DNA of 64,000 bases from an uncultured Sphingomonadaceae bacterium (GCA_947488845.1 CANLBM010000003.1:216373-280372), one strand, 5' to 3'. Shown: positions 19,176 to 28,570, numbered from the stretch's first letter. Notes: generated by a model from the letters alone, not told the origin. Program-made: numbers and translations.

Positions 19176-19841
19176 GTGACCATCGAAATCGTATTATTGG
19201 CAATGGTAGCGGCCTTTCTCGGCTTGCGGCTTTACTCTGTGCTCGGCAAACGCACCGGCCACGAGCAGGAACATACGCCAAGGAGCATTGAGCCGCGCGC
19301 GAACGACCGCCGACCATTGGACGATGCCAAACCGCATGTTCCTGATGTTGCGCCAGCGCAAGCGGGCACGCCGGCGATGGTCTATGACAGCAGCGCCGAA
19401 GCCGGCATGCGGGAAATCCTGAGCGCCGACCGCAATTTTGATGTGGGCCGGTTCCTCGAGGGTTCACAGGCCGCTTATGGCATGATCCTCGAAGCCTTCT
19501 GGAAGGGCGACAAGGAAGAATTGAAGCTTCTGTGCGACGATGATGTGTACGAGAGTTTCGTCGAAGTCATCGACGCGCGTGAAAAGCGCGGCGAAGTGCT
19601 GGAAAACCAGCTGGTGCGGATCGACAATGCGCGCATTTCCGAAGCCGAATATCGTCGGCCTGTCGCGCGTATCACGGTGCAATTTGATGCCGACATAGCT
19701 GCGGTGGTCAAAGACAAAAAGGGCAATTTGATCGGCGGCTCGCTATCCGACGCGGCCGAAACCCACGATGTCTGGACGTTCAGCCGTGATCTTTCCAGCG
19801 CCGATCCCAATTGGCTGCTCGACGAGACCGATGAGGCCTGA
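19176..19841 (+). CDS. Tim44/TimA family membrane-anchored protein
   Basis: A 221-residue protein started at GTG 19176, which gives the usual N-terminus (TIEIVLLAMVAAFLGLRLYSVLGKR). A TTG 12 bases earlier is also in frame. Residues 3-22 form one membrane anchor. Residues about 95-220 form the Tim44-like domain (FLEGSQAAYGMILEAFWKGD, then DDDVYESFVEVIDAREKRG). In alphaproteobacteria, members such as TimA have been linked to inner-membrane protein assembly. Location opposite secB fits an envelope-protein role but does not prove it. mltA follows after 25 bp. Confidence 0.85.
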   Translation: MTIEIVLLAMVAAFLGLRLYSVLGKRTGHEQEHTPRSIEPRANDRRPLDDAKPHVPDVAPAQAGTPAMVYDSSAEAGMREILSADRNFDVGRFLEGSQAAYGMILEAFWKGDKEELKLLCDDDVYESFVEVIDAREKRGEVLENQLVRIDNARISEAEYRRPVARITVQFDADIAAVVKDKKGNLIGGSLSDAAETHDVWTFSRDLSSADPNWLLDETDEA

Positions 19842-19866
19842 CCCTCAGCCGTCACGGAACAGCATC

Positions 19867-21144
19867 ATGAAAATCGGAACGCTTTTTGGCGCGCTGACGC
19901 TGTTCAGCGCCTGTTCGATGTCAATCATCCCGCAGGGGGCAGCACAAAGCCAACCCGCCGCGCAGCAGAGTGCCAGCGGATCGGGTCAGGGCTCAACCAT
20001 AGTGAACGATCCGAGCCGCGCCTTCCGGACGGTCGATGCGACCCAGCTTGTGAAAATCGGGAATGATCCGACCCGTGCTCTGGGCACCGGCATTGCTGCC
20101 GGGCCGGATATTGCGTCGCTCAATCTCTCGCAAACCAAAGCCTCCTCGGCCCTCGACTCCTTTCGTACCAGCTGTTCCTCGCTGGTCCGGCGGGAAGACA
20201 ATAGCGGATTGACCAATGGCGCAGATTGGCAATTGTCGTGCGATGCCGCCCAGAGCTGGCCAGCCAATGACGCGGCACGGTTTTTCACATCCTATTTTGA
20301 AGCCGTTCAGGTCGGTGACGGAGCGGCCTTCGCGACCGGCTATTTCGAACCGCAAATCCGTGGATCGCGGATCAGGAACAGCAATTATACGGTTCCGGTC
20401 TACCGGCGACCGGACAATCTGGTCGACGTCGATCTCGGTCTGTTTTCCCAAGAGCTGAAAGACAAGCGCGTCCGCGGCAAGGTCGACGGCACCAAATTGG
20501 TCCCGTTCGAAGACAGAGCGGCAATTGACGACGGCGCGATCGCCGGTCAGGGGCTCGAGATTGCCTGGGCCCAGGATTATATCGAATTTTTCTTTCTGCA
20601 GATTCAGGGTAGCGGCCGACTGGCGCTGCCCGACGGTTCGGTAATGCGAATCGGCTATGCCGGGCAGAACGGGCATGATTATACTGGCATCGGTCGGGTG
20701 ATGCGCGAACGCGGTCTGCTCGCTGACGGCAAGACCAACATGCAGGGAATTGTCGAATGGCTGCGGGCGAATCCTGCGGAAGGCATGCGGATCATGCGCG
20801 AGAATCAAAGCTATGTCTTCTTCACCGAACTGACCGGCCCGGGCCCTTTGGGTGCCATGGGTCATCCTGTCGTCGCGCGGACCTCGGTTGCTGCAGACCG
20901 GATGTTCGTGCCCCTGGGAGCCCCCGTCTTTCTCGACATGGAACATAATATTGCCGATGGCCTGTGGGTAGCGCAGGACAGCGGCGGGGCGATCAAGGGA
21001 CCCAACCGCTTTGATACATTCTGGGGTGCGGGCGAAGAGGCGGCGCAAATAGCCGGCGGCATGTCTTCACGGGGCAAGGCGCTGATCTTTCTTCCCAAAG
21101 GTAGTTTCTCCCGACTTTCGTCTCAACCTGCTTCGGGCGATTAG
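19867..21144 (+). CDS. mltA: Membrane-bound lytic murein transglycosylase A
   Basis: MltA cleaves the MurNAc-GlcNAc bond of peptidoglycan and forms 1,6-anhydro ends. The protein is 425 residues from ATG 19867. A lipobox-like LFSAC near residue 16 suggests an outer-membrane lipoprotein, though the phenylalanine at -3 is not ideal. The MltA domain (FFTSYFEAVQ, GYFEPQIRGSR, then YIEFFFLQIQGSGRL) and the C-terminal 3D domain with the catalytic aspartate in VAQDSGGAIKG are clear. It is flanked by the Tim44-type gene and a Smr gene in the same order seen in other sphingomonads. Confidence 0.94.
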   Translation: MKIGTLFGALTLFSACSMSIIPQGAAQSQPAAQQSASGSGQGSTIVNDPSRAFRTVDATQLVKIGNDPTRALGTGIAAGPDIASLNLSQTKASSALDSFRTSCSSLVRREDNSGLTNGADWQLSCDAAQSWPANDAARFFTSYFEAVQVGDGAAFATGYFEPQIRGSRIRNSNYTVPVYRRPDNLVDVDLGLFSQELKDKRVRGKVDGTKLVPFEDRAAIDDGAIAGQGLEIAWAQDYIEFFFLQIQGSGRLALPDGSVMRIGYAGQNGHDYTGIGRVMRERGLLADGKTNMQGIVEWLRANPAEGMRIMRENQSYVFFTELTGPGPLGAMGHPVVARTSVAADRMFVPLGAPVFLDMEHNIADGLWVAQDSGGAIKGPNRFDTFWGAGEEAAQIAGGMSSRGKALIFLPKGSFSRLSSQPASGD

Positions 21145-21147
21145 ACC

Positions 21148-21708
21148 GTGTCCGACCGGCCCCTTACCGCCGGTGAAAAGGCGCTCTGGCGGAAATTTAT
21201 CGAGACCGTGGAGCCGCTCGATCACGGGCGGGTGAAACGCATAGAATCGCTTCCCGTCGCCAGGGAGCGGGTGCAGGATGCCGGATCAATCACAGCAGAA
21301 TATTTTGGCGGCCAGCCCGGCAAGGCTGTTCCGTTGCGCGATCAGAAACCGGTGCCGACCCGACACGGCCTCGATGGCGGCTGGGACCGTCGCTTGGCCA
21401 AGGGGATCATTCAGCCAGATGTTACCATCGATCTTCACGGCTACAGCCTGTCGTCGGCGCATGGGCGTCTCGACAGTGCGCTGGAACTGAGCATCGCGGC
21501 CGGTCATCGCGCCATTCTGCTGATTACCGGCAAGGCCCGCAGCGACGAGGAGCGCAGCCGTGCTGGCGGTCGTGGAGCGATACGGTCTGCTATATCCGAC
21601 TGGCTCGCAGCATCGCGCCATGCCTCCCGTATTGCGACTGTCCGCAGTGCCCATCCGCGGCATGGCGGCGCGGGGGCGCTCTATATCATATTGCGCCGTC
21701 CGCGCTGA
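21148..21708 (+). CDS. Smr domain protein
   Basis: A 186-residue cytoplasmic protein with a C-terminal Smr (small MutS-related) domain from about residue 88. TIDLHGYSLSSAHGRL holds the LDLHG-type motif, and HGGAGALYIILRR closes the domain. Smr domains nick or bind branched DNA or cleave RNA. Which applies here is unknown. The GTG start at 21148 lies 3 bp behind the mltA stop, so it depends on the mltA transcript. Confidence 0.88.
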   Translation: MSDRPLTAGEKALWRKFIETVEPLDHGRVKRIESLPVARERVQDAGSITAEYFGGQPGKAVPLRDQKPVPTRHGLDGGWDRRLAKGIIQPDVTIDLHGYSLSSAHGRLDSALELSIAAGHRAILLITGKARSDEERSRAGGRGAIRSAISDWLAASRHASRIATVRSAHPRHGGAGALYIILRRPR

Positions 21709-21751
21709 GTAGCGCACTTGCCGGATAGGGAATGACTGTTTTCAAATATAG

Positions 21752-22894
21752 CTAGCGGAGAGCGCGTTCTACGATCAGCGCGAAAATCTTCGATAGTTGT
21801 TCGAGGTCTTCGATCGCCACCGCTTCGTCGAGCTTGTGCATCGTCGCATTGCACAGGCCGAATTCGACCACCGGCATGATCTTGGCCAGAAAGCGCGCGT
21901 CGGAGGTGCCGCCGGAGGTCGACAATTCCGGGTCGACGCCGGTGACTTCGCGAATCGCGTCGGCCACGATGTCGGAAAACGCTCCCGGCGGGGTGAGGAA
22001 CGGTTCGCCGGAAATGATCGGCTTCAGTTCGCCGCCGTGCCGCTCGACAATCTCCTTGACCATCGCGCTGAGACTTTCGCCGCTGTGGCGGTCGTTGAAC
22101 CGGATCGACAGTCGTCCCTCGGCCCTGGCCGGGATGACATTATGCGCCGGATTGCCGACATGCAGGTCGGTAAATTCGATGTTGCTCGGCTGGAACCAGT
22201 CGGTCCCCTCGTCGAGCTGAAGCGAATCAATCTCGCTGAGTATCTTGCCAAGCTTGGTGATCGGATTGTCGGCATTGTGAGGATAGGCGACATGGCCCTG
22301 CATGCCGTTGACGGTGATCCACATATTGACCGAACCGCGTCGGCCGATTTTCATCATGTCGCCCAGCCGGTTGACCGATGTAGGCTCGCCGACCAGACAG
22401 AGATCGGGCGTGATGCCGCGTTCGGCCATCAGGTCCATGATCGCTACCGTGCCGAAACGCGCGGGCCCCTCTTCATCGCCGGTGATGATCAGGCTGATCG
22501 TGCCGAGATCGTCGGGCAGCTGTTCCAGCGCGCCGACAAAGGCCGCGATACTGCCCTTCATATCGACAGCACCGCGACCGTAGAGCAGGTCACCACGCTC
22601 TTCAGGAACGAACGGATCGGTCTGCCAGCCCTGGCCGGGCGGGACGACGTCCAGATGACCGGCGTAGGCAAAATGGCGCGAACCGGGGGCGCCGTGGCGA
22701 ATGGCAAAGAGATTCTCTACCGGTCCGCCAAGCTCGGCATCTTCGGGCGCATCGCCGGCAATGAACCGCGATATCTCGAAGCCGAGCGGCGCCAGCATCG
22801 TTTCCATCTCGTCAAACACGCTTCCGGTAGCCGGAGTGATGCTGGGATGGGCGATCAATCGCTTTGCATAGTGGAGCGTATTTGTGCGGGTCAT
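21752..22894 (-). CDS. dapE: Succinyl-diaminopimelate desuccinylase
   Basis: DapE removes succinate from N-succinyl-LL-diaminopimelate to give LL-DAP for lysine and peptidoglycan. The protein is 380 residues from ATG 22894. Metal-binding residues are visible in YAGHLDVVPPG and GRGAVDMKG. The catalytic glutamate pair is in TGDEEGPA. The closing SGGTSDARF and EFGLCNATMHKLDE are diagnostic of DapE rather than ArgE. It lies 10 bp behind the GST gene on the same strand. Confidence 0.95.
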   Translation of the reverse strand: MTRTNTLHYAKRLIAHPSITPATGSVFDEMETMLAPLGFEISRFIAGDAPEDAELGGPVENLFAIRHGAPGSRHFAYAGHLDVVPPGQGWQTDPFVPEERGDLLYGRGAVDMKGSIAAFVGALEQLPDDLGTISLIITGDEEGPARFGTVAIMDLMAERGITPDLCLVGEPTSVNRLGDMMKIGRRGSVNMWITVNGMQGHVAYPHNADNPITKLGKILSEIDSLQLDEGTDWFQPSNIEFTDLHVGNPAHNVIPARAEGRLSIRFNDRHSGESLSAMVKEIVERHGGELKPIISGEPFLTPPGAFSDIVADAIREVTGVDPELSTSGGTSDARFLAKIMPVVEFGLCNATMHKLDEAVAIEDLEQLSKIFALIVERALR

Positions 22895-22904
22895 TGGCGG
22901 CCGA

Positions 22905-23576
22905 TCAGCTTTTTGCGTTTTCCGGTTGTTCAAGGCGTTCGATCACCCAAGGTTCTTCCTCGGCGGCTTCCATCCACTGCGCGGTCCATTCGTGATCGAG
23001 AATGGTCTGCATATAGCTGGTGGCAAAGCCGGGCAGGCGGAATCCGTATGTCTGGAAGCGCGAGACGACTGGCGCAAACATGATGTCGGCGGCGCCATAG
23101 GTGCCGAACAGAAACGGTCCGCCGCCGCCAAAGCGTGCCCGGGCCTGTGCCCACAATTCTATGATACGAGCAGCATCTGCCTTGACCTCGTCGCTCAGCG
23201 AAAGGCCTTCGTAAATTTTCCTCGTGTTCATCGGACATTGTCGGCGCAGCGCCATATAACCGGAATGCATTTCTGCGGCCATCGAGCGGGCCATGCCGCG
23301 TGCGGTCTCGTCCTTGGGCCAGAAACGGTCGCGGTGGGTCTTGTCGGCGAGCCAGTCGATAATCGCCAGACTGTCCCATACGACGGTCTCGCCATCCCAT
23401 AATATCGGAACCTTGCCACCGGAGGGCGCGAAATTCTCGCTCTCGCGGACATGGTCCCAGTCATCGCCGAATAATGGTACAGTCAGTTCTTCAAAGGACA
23501 GGCCCGACTGTTTGCAGGCAAGCCAGCCGCGCATCGACCAGCTGGAATAGGCTTTGTTTCCGATTATCAGTTTCAT
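22905..23576 (-). CDS. Glutathione S-transferase family protein
   Basis: A 223-residue protein with an N-terminal thioredoxin-like domain (KLIIGNKAYSSWSMRGWLA). The Ser/Trp-rich loop probably supplies the catalytic serine. GGKVPILW and the glutathione-binding ETVVWDSLAI (VxDSxAI) follow, then a helical C-terminal domain. The start at ATG 23576 is chosen because GGGACAGGA precedes it. An ATG 12 bases upstream lacks a ribosome binding site. This subgroup resembles the zeta- or YfcF-like bacterial GSTs. The physiological substrate is unknown. Confidence 0.88.
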   Translation of the reverse strand: MKLIIGNKAYSSWSMRGWLACKQSGLSFEELTVPLFGDDWDHVRESENFAPSGGKVPILWDGETVVWDSLAIIDWLADKTHRDRFWPKDETARGMARSMAAEMHSGYMALRRQCPMNTRKIYEGLSLSDEVKADAARIIELWAQARARFGGGGPFLFGTYGAADIMFAPVVSRFQTYGFRLPGFATSYMQTILDHEWTAQWMEAAEEEPWVIERLEQPENAKS

Positions 23577-23649
23577 ATCCTGTCCCATAACCAAATATGG
23601 GAGGCTGTGTATAGAAAAGCGTCGGCGCGGAAAATAGTTTTGGGCGGAT

Positions 23650-24273
23650 CTAGCTCTGCACGGCCTCAAGCACGGCAAGGCGCAGTTCGTCGATACCCTG
23701 TTTCTTTTCCGAAGAGGTCAGCAGCAGGTCGGGATGCGCGGCAGGATGTTTCTTGGCAATCTCCGCGACTTTCGCCGCTGTGACATCCAGTTCTTCCTGC
23801 TTCACCTTGTCTGCCTTGGTCAGCACCACACGATAGCTGACCGCTGCCTTGTCGAGCATTTCCATGACTTCTTCGTCGACCGGCTTGATGCCGTGCCGCG
23901 AATCGATGAGCACGAATGTGCGTTTGAGAACGGCGCGGCCGCGCAGATAGTCGTTGATCAGGAAGCGCCATTTCTGGACCACCTTGGGCGGTGCCTTGGC
24001 ATAGCCATAGCCCGGCATGTCGCAGATACGAAAGATCAGCGGATCGCCGATATCGAAGAAATTCAGCTCCTGGGTCCGTCCCGGCGTGTTGGACGTGCGC
24101 GCGAGACCGTTGCGATTGGTCATCGCATTGATCAGCGACGACTTGCCGACATTGGACCGGCCGGCAAATGCGATTTCCGGGACTTTCGGGTCCGGCAGAA
24201 ATTGCAGTTGCGGCGCGCTTTTCAGAAAGCTGATCGGGCCGGAGAACAGCTTCGGGTGCAGTGGGGCAGTCAT
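23650..24273 (-). CDS. engB: Ribosome biogenesis GTPase EngB
   Basis: EngB (YihA/YsxC) is a GTPase needed for 50S subunit assembly. The protein is 207 residues. G1 is GRSNVGKSS, G3 is DMPGYGYA, and G4 is TKAD. The N-terminal sequence leading to the P-loop (FAGRSNVGKSSLINAMTNR) is standard. It lies downstream of yidC on the same strand, and the rpmH-rnpA-yidD-yidC-engB order is conserved in alphaproteobacteria. Confidence 0.96.
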   Translation of the reverse strand: MTAPLHPKLFSGPISFLKSAPQLQFLPDPKVPEIAFAGRSNVGKSSLINAMTNRNGLARTSNTPGRTQELNFFDIGDPLIFRICDMPGYGYAKAPPKVVQKWRFLINDYLRGRAVLKRTFVLIDSRHGIKPVDEEVMEMLDKAAVSYRVVLTKADKVKQEELDVTAAKVAEIAKKHPAAHPDLLLTSSEKKQGIDELRLAVLEAVQS

Positions 24274-24383
24274 TTATTTGTCATCCTGACGATCAGAAGG
24301 CTGCACCGCAGCCGCCATCGCAACAGCATGCGAGAGACTGCAGCGAGCGCTTCTCGCTTCCGCTGCAAGGGTCGCGGCCAGAT

Positions 24384-26243
24384 TCATGCCTCGGCCTTGT
24401 CGGCAGCGGCTTTTTTGGCTTTTTCTTCGGCTTCCTTCGCCATCATTTCCTTCATCTGGGGATGACGGGAATAGAGCCAGCTTTGCTGGGCGATGGTGAG
24501 AATATTGGACACGGTCCAGTAGAGCTGCAGACCGGCGGCAAATGGTGCCATGATGAATACCAGGATCCACGGCATGATGCTGAATATCTGTTTCTGCATC
24601 GGATCCATCGGTGCCGGATTCAGCTTGAACTGGAAGTGCATGGTGATGCCCATCAGGATCGGCAATATGCCGACGGCCAGGAAGGTTGGCGGATCGAACG
24701 GCAACAGACCGAACAGATTGACCGGGGTCAGCGGATCGGGCGCGCTCAGATCCTTGATCCACAGGATGAACGGCTGGTGACGCATTTCGATCGACAGCAT
24801 CAGCACCTTGTAAAGCGCGAAGAAGATCGGAATCTGCAGGAAGATGGGAAGGCAGCCCGCGAGCGGATTGACCTTCTCGTCCTTGTACAGCTTCATGATT
24901 TCCTGCTGTTGCTGTTGCTTGTCGTCTTTATGCTTCTCCTGGATGGCCTTCATTTTCGGCTGGACCGCGCGCATCTGGGCCATCGATTTGAATTGTTTCT
25001 GCGCTATCGGGAACATGATCCCGCGGACGACGAAGGTCATCAGGATGATTGCCACACCGAAGTTGCCGACCAGCTGGAACAGCCAGTTGAGCAGGTAGAA
25101 AAGCGGCTTTTCGAACCAGTAGAACCAGCCCCAGTCAATCGCCCGGTCGAGATTCCTGATATTATATTCGGATTCGTATCTTTCGAGAATCGCGTTTTCC
25201 TTGGCGCCGGCAAAAAGACGGGTGGTGGTGCTCAACTGCTTGCCGGGCTCGATGATCTGGGCGCTTTTCTTCGCAATTTCGGCCTGGAAAATGTCCCCGC
25301 CGCCGGAGCGGAATTTCGCGTCGACTTGCGAAATATTGTCAGGGATTAAAGCGCCCAGCCAATATTTGTCGGTAAAGCCCAGCCAGCTGACTTCCGTGTC
25401 ATAGGCATTGGTTCCGGCAACCGCAGATGTACCGAACATCCGCGAGAAGAAGTCAGGCTCTTCACCGGCGAGATTTTCATAGTCCACGTCGTAATTGGCC
25501 GCGCCTTCATAGACGCCGACCGGACCGGAGTGGATGGTCCATGTACTGGCTTCGTTGGCAGGAATATTGTCCAGATCCCGTTTGCGGTTGATCAGGCCAT
25601 AGGGCTTGAGCGCAATTGCATTTTCGCCGCGATTGGTGATGTTCTGTTCTGCGGTGATCAGATAATCCGCGTCGATTGACAGCTTGATCGCATAGGTCTG
25701 ACCGGTCTCGTTGGACCAGCTCAGGGTTACCGGCGTCTCGGGAGTCAATTTGCTCTGGTCGGCCGACCAGATTGTATTGTCGTCGGGGACAGCAACGCCG
25801 CCGCCCGCCCAGCCGAAGCGGCTGAAATAGGCGTCCTGGGTCCCGGAAGGCGAAAAGAGCCGGACCGATGCGCTATTCTTGCCCATATCAACCGTGTGAT
25901 CGGTCAGCGTGAGATCATCGATCCGCCCGCCTTTGAGGTTGATAGAGCCCTTGAGCCGCGGTGTATCGATCAGGACGCGCGGATTTTCCCGCAATATTGT
26001 CGCGAGGGGCCGGATCTTGTCCGAAACGGCGCCGGTGCTAATATCGCTGCTGCCAGTGACAGAGCCGACCACAGGGGGCATTGAATCGCCCGGGACCTGA
26101 TCGGTCGCCGGAACGTCAGCCTGTTCCACGATCTCGTTCTTGTTGGCCATGTCCGGGAAAAACTGTTCCATCAGCATCGGCCAGCCAAAAAGGATGATTC
26201 CGGTGAGCAGCACCGCCATGATTATATTGCGTTTATCGTCCAC
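24384..26243 (-). CDS. yidC: Membrane protein insertase YidC
   Basis: YidC inserts membrane proteins, alone or with SecYEG. The protein is 619 residues, Gram-negative type. A first membrane segment (NIIMAVLLTGIILFGWPML) is followed by a large periplasmic domain of about 330 residues and then five C-terminal membrane segments. The conserved groove arginine lies in MTFVVRGIMFP. A Gln-rich cytoplasmic loop (DDKQQQQQEIM) is coded by a simple repeat. The tail is Ala/Lys-rich. Its neighbours rnpA, yidD and engB support the call. Confidence 0.97.
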   Translation of the reverse strand: MDDKRNIIMAVLLTGIILFGWPMLMEQFFPDMANKNEIVEQADVPATDQVPGDSMPPVVGSVTGSSDISTGAVSDKIRPLATILRENPRVLIDTPRLKGSINLKGGRIDDLTLTDHTVDMGKNSASVRLFSPSGTQDAYFSRFGWAGGGVAVPDDNTIWSADQSKLTPETPVTLSWSNETGQTYAIKLSIDADYLITAEQNITNRGENAIALKPYGLINRKRDLDNIPANEASTWTIHSGPVGVYEGAANYDVDYENLAGEEPDFFSRMFGTSAVAGTNAYDTEVSWLGFTDKYWLGALIPDNISQVDAKFRSGGGDIFQAEIAKKSAQIIEPGKQLSTTTRLFAGAKENAILERYESEYNIRNLDRAIDWGWFYWFEKPLFYLLNWLFQLVGNFGVAIILMTFVVRGIMFPIAQKQFKSMAQMRAVQPKMKAIQEKHKDDKQQQQQEIMKLYKDEKVNPLAGCLPIFLQIPIFFALYKVLMLSIEMRHQPFILWIKDLSAPDPLTPVNLFGLLPFDPPTFLAVGILPILMGITMHFQFKLNPAPMDPMQKQIFSIMPWILVFIMAPFAAGLQLYWTVSNILTIAQQSWLYSRHPQMKEMMAKEAEEKAKKAAADKAEA

Positions 26244-26297
26244 TATGTCGTCCTGCTTTCGGCCATTTGTTGCAAATAGATTTGGTGTATGAGGCTA

Positions 26298-26510
26298 TCA
26301 AGGCACCGGGTCGTAACCCGAGCTTCCCCAAGGATGGCAGCGCAATAGCCGTTTAGCCCCTAACCAGCCACCCCTAATTGCACCATGTTTCTCGATCGCT
26401 TCAATCGCGTAACTGCTGCAGGTCGGCTGGTAGCGACAAGTCGGAGGCAATATCCGCGACGGGCCCCATTGCCAGCAGCGCACGAAGAAGATGAGGATCG
26501 CCCTGAACAT
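26298..26510 (-). CDS. yidD: Membrane protein insertion efficiency factor YidD
   Basis: This 70-residue protein carries the full YidD signature, [19 protein letters not shown] and [15 protein letters not shown]. YidD is an inner-face membrane-associated factor that helps YidC-mediated insertion. The gene lies 2 bp behind rnpA and 54 bp before yidC on the minus strand, its universal place. Confidence 0.95.
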   Translation of the reverse strand: MFRAILIFFVRCWQWGPSRILPPTCRYQPTCSSYAIEAIEKHGAIRGGWLGAKRLLRCHPWGSSGYDPVP

Positions 26511-26512
26511 CG

Positions 26513-26854
26513 CTAGCCGAGCTTTTTCGCCAGATATTTCAGGCCCTTTTCGAGCTCTGCCTTCATCGTCGCAAAATCCGCTTCGGTATTGGCTTTGCGG
26601 CCGATCATGACGTGATCGACGCCGGCGATGCCGTCGCGGGGAAGGGTCGCTGCGAGCAAGGCCCGAAAGCGGCGCTTCATCCGGTTGCGGGCAACGGCAT
26701 TGCCGATTTTCTTGGTGACCGTGATGCCCTGGCGGATCGTCTCTGCCGGAATCGGGTGGTCGCTGCGGCGGCGGTGCGCGAGCAGAACAAAATCGGGGGT
26801 GAGGTATCGCTTGCCGCGATTGGCAGCGAGAAAATCCGCGCGTTTGCGAATCAC
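26513..26854 (-). CDS. rnpA: Ribonuclease P protein component
   Basis: RnpA is the protein subunit of RNase P, which matures tRNA 5' ends. The core runs from [16 protein letters not shown] to [21 protein letters not shown] [19 protein letters not shown], containing the family motif NRxKRR. I place the start at GTG 26854, giving 113 residues, the normal size. The frame stays open upstream to an ATG at 27058, but that would run through all of rpmH in another frame. The start is the uncertain point. The 115 bp between rpmH and this start show no other gene. Confidence 0.88.
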   Translation of the reverse strand: MIRKRADFLAANRGKRYLTPDFVLLAHRRRSDHPIPAETIRQGITVTKKIGNAVARNRMKRRFRALLAATLPRDGIAGVDHVMIGRKANTEADFATMKAELEKGLKYLAKKLG

Positions 26855-26969
26855 CTCGACTGTCCGATTAGAATCGGCAGAGGCCGAATCGGTAGCAGGA
26901 TGCTTCGAATCCAGATTGTCTAGCGATGAAGGTGCAGCGGCGGTCGCAGCACTGACAGTCGCGCTGGAA

Positions 26970-27104
26970 TTAGGCAGAGAGCTTTTGACGGCCACGAGCG
27001 CGGCGGGCAGCCAATACTTTGCGGCCTCCGACGGTGGCCTTGCGGGCGCGGAAACCATGGCGCCGTTTGCGGACCAGGCGGCTTGGTTGAAATGTACGCT
27101 TCAT
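26970..27104 (-). CDS. rpmH: 50S ribosomal protein L34
   Basis: A 44-residue basic protein starting at ATG 27104. It opens [20 protein letters not shown], contains [19 protein letters not shown] and ends KLSA before TAA. This is the complete and unmistakable L34, a structural protein of the large ribosomal subunit. It heads the rpmH-rnpA-yidD-yidC group. Confidence 0.97.
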   Translation of the reverse strand: MKRTFQPSRLVRKRRHGFRARKATVGGRKVLAARRARGRQKLSA

Positions 27105-27132
27105 CGCGGTTATCCTACGTCAAAATTTCAAT

Positions 27133-27159
27133 AAAAAAGGGCCGTCAAAAACTGCGGCC
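27133..27159 (-). terminator. Probable rho-independent terminator downstream of the PGPGW-like gene
   Basis: On the minus strand, GGCCG (27159-27155) and CGGCC (27144-27140) form a 5-bp GC stem with a 10-base loop, followed by six T (27138-27133). It separates the 27213-27548 gene from rpmH. The short stem keeps confidence moderate. Confidence 0.55.
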
Positions 27160-27212
27160 GATACGTTGTGGCTGCGATTAGGCAGGCAGGCGCTGAAAGT
27201 CAAGCGTTTGCG

Positions 27213-27548
27213 CTAGACTTTCTTGTCCCGATTGCCGGTTTTGACCTTGCCGAAAATGGGCAGTTCAAAATCCTCGGGAAGCGCCTTGTGGTGCCGTCTG
27301 CGCATGGCCCAGTCGGTCCATTTGCCATAATGGGGGAATCGCCGTTTGAAATCGACATAGCGCTTTTTGGCCCAGCGCGAATTTTGCAGGACCAGCGCCA
27401 GACCGATCGGAAAAACGATGATGAAGCCGGGACCGGGAATCGCACCGATGATCGGTGAAACCAGAATCAACATGAATCCGATAACCGCGAGGGCGAATCG
27501 CGATCCCGATGTATATTTCCAGCGTTTCTTCGTCGGTTCGTCGTTCAT
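27213..27548 (-). CDS. PGPGW-like small membrane protein
   Basis: A 111-residue protein started at ATG 27548. A GTG three bases earlier is also in frame. It has two membrane segments (about residues 19-36 and 41-57). The loop between them is IPGPGFIIVF, a variant of the PGPGW motif that names this transmembrane family. The C-terminal half is strongly basic and aromatic (KKRYVDFKRRFPHYGKW). Function is unknown. It is upstream of rpmH and separated from it by a probable terminator. Confidence 0.72.
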   Translation of the reverse strand: MNDEPTKKRWKYTSGSRFALAVIGFMLILVSPIIGAIPGPGFIIVFPIGLALVLQNSRWAKKRYVDFKRRFPHYGKWTDWAMRRRHHKALPEDFELPIFGKVKTGNRDKKV

Positions 27549-27670
27549 CACATTCCAATTGGTGCTTCGGGACCAGACTCACAAGTCTTGCCGGTATAAC
27601 TAAAGCGCGCGGATGTGATTATCGTTCCGTCATATGGATAAAGCATGAACGCATGGTCGGGCGGAAGGCT

Positions 27671-28390
27671 CTAGTGGACGAGCTGAAAGCGGGCCATGTC
27701 GTTGCGGGACAGGCGCAACTGCTCCGAAAATGGTACGCTGTTGGTGAGAGCGTAAAATGCTCTCGCGGTGGGAGCCGATACGCCCATTTCCTGATAATAA
27801 TCGAGATATTCGGCGTGGACCGGATCGCTGGCCGGATAGTCATTCGCTTCCCGTCCGTCTTCGTCCATCCAGCTGTGTACGATGAATTCCGCATCCGGAT
27901 GGGCTGTTCGCCGGACCCCGGCGAGAAAAAGTTCCACTGCACCGGAACGAACCGAGCCGTTGGCCGGCACATGGGTGCTGATTCCCGCACGGCGGATCAT
28001 TCTGGCAAGTTCGAGATTGGCTTCCTCGTCGACCGAACCGTCGCAATCTCGCATTTCGATCCGCCTGATTCCGGGATATTGATCCAGCATCTGGCGAAAG
28101 ACCGCCGGGGTATAGCTATCCACGGTTCCGGTCATGACCACCAGATCCGGCGCGACCACATGGAATGGACCATATTGGGCAAAGGCGCTGGACGATGACG
28201 CCTGCAACGGCGCTGGTTCGAATATGTCATATTCCAGCGTCTCGACCGTCTCGGTAACCACATAGCTGCTGGCGCTATGGGCCGCGTTGGCCGGCAGCAC
28301 CAAAAATGCCACGAGCAGGAAGACGCTTGCAAAAAATCCGCCCGCATTGCGGCTGTTGCCCGTTGGTACTGATTGGTTACACCATTTCAT
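27671..28390 (-). CDS. Secreted ClpP/crotonase-like protein (COG3904 type)
   Basis: A 239-residue protein with a signal peptide near residues 18-41. The mature part has a ClpP-like layout: GPFHVVAPDLVVMTGTVD, IRRIEMRDCDGSVDEEANLELARMIR, GISTHVPANGSVRSGAVELFLAGVRRTAHPDA. These correspond to the strand, GGS loop, helix and serine-loop of COG3904 predicted periplasmic proteins. The usual serine before the second helix is present as VRSGA but shifted by one position in my alignment, so peptidase activity is doubtful. It is divergent from the YifB gene. Confidence 0.65.
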   Translation of the reverse strand: MKWCNQSVPTGNSRNAGGFFASVFLLVAFLVLPANAAHSASSYVVTETVETLEYDIFEPAPLQASSSSAFAQYGPFHVVAPDLVVMTGTVDSYTPAVFRQMLDQYPGIRRIEMRDCDGSVDEEANLELARMIRRAGISTHVPANGSVRSGAVELFLAGVRRTAHPDAEFIVHSWMDEDGREANDYPASDPVHAEYLDYYQEMGVSAPTARAFYALTNSVPFSEQLRLSRNDMARFQLVH

Positions 28391-28570
28391 GCTACGTTAT
28401 TAGTGTCCCGGCGCTTGCCAAAGCGTAAGGGCGTGTGGTTGCGAGAATATTAACCGCCTCTTGCCCGCGACTTTCCAGGAGTTTTGACGGTTGCGGCCAA
28501 GTGGCGGTTGACGCTCGACTCCATCTCAGCTCGCCGCCACTATTCCGGGCATGAAATTGGGGCGACTGTA

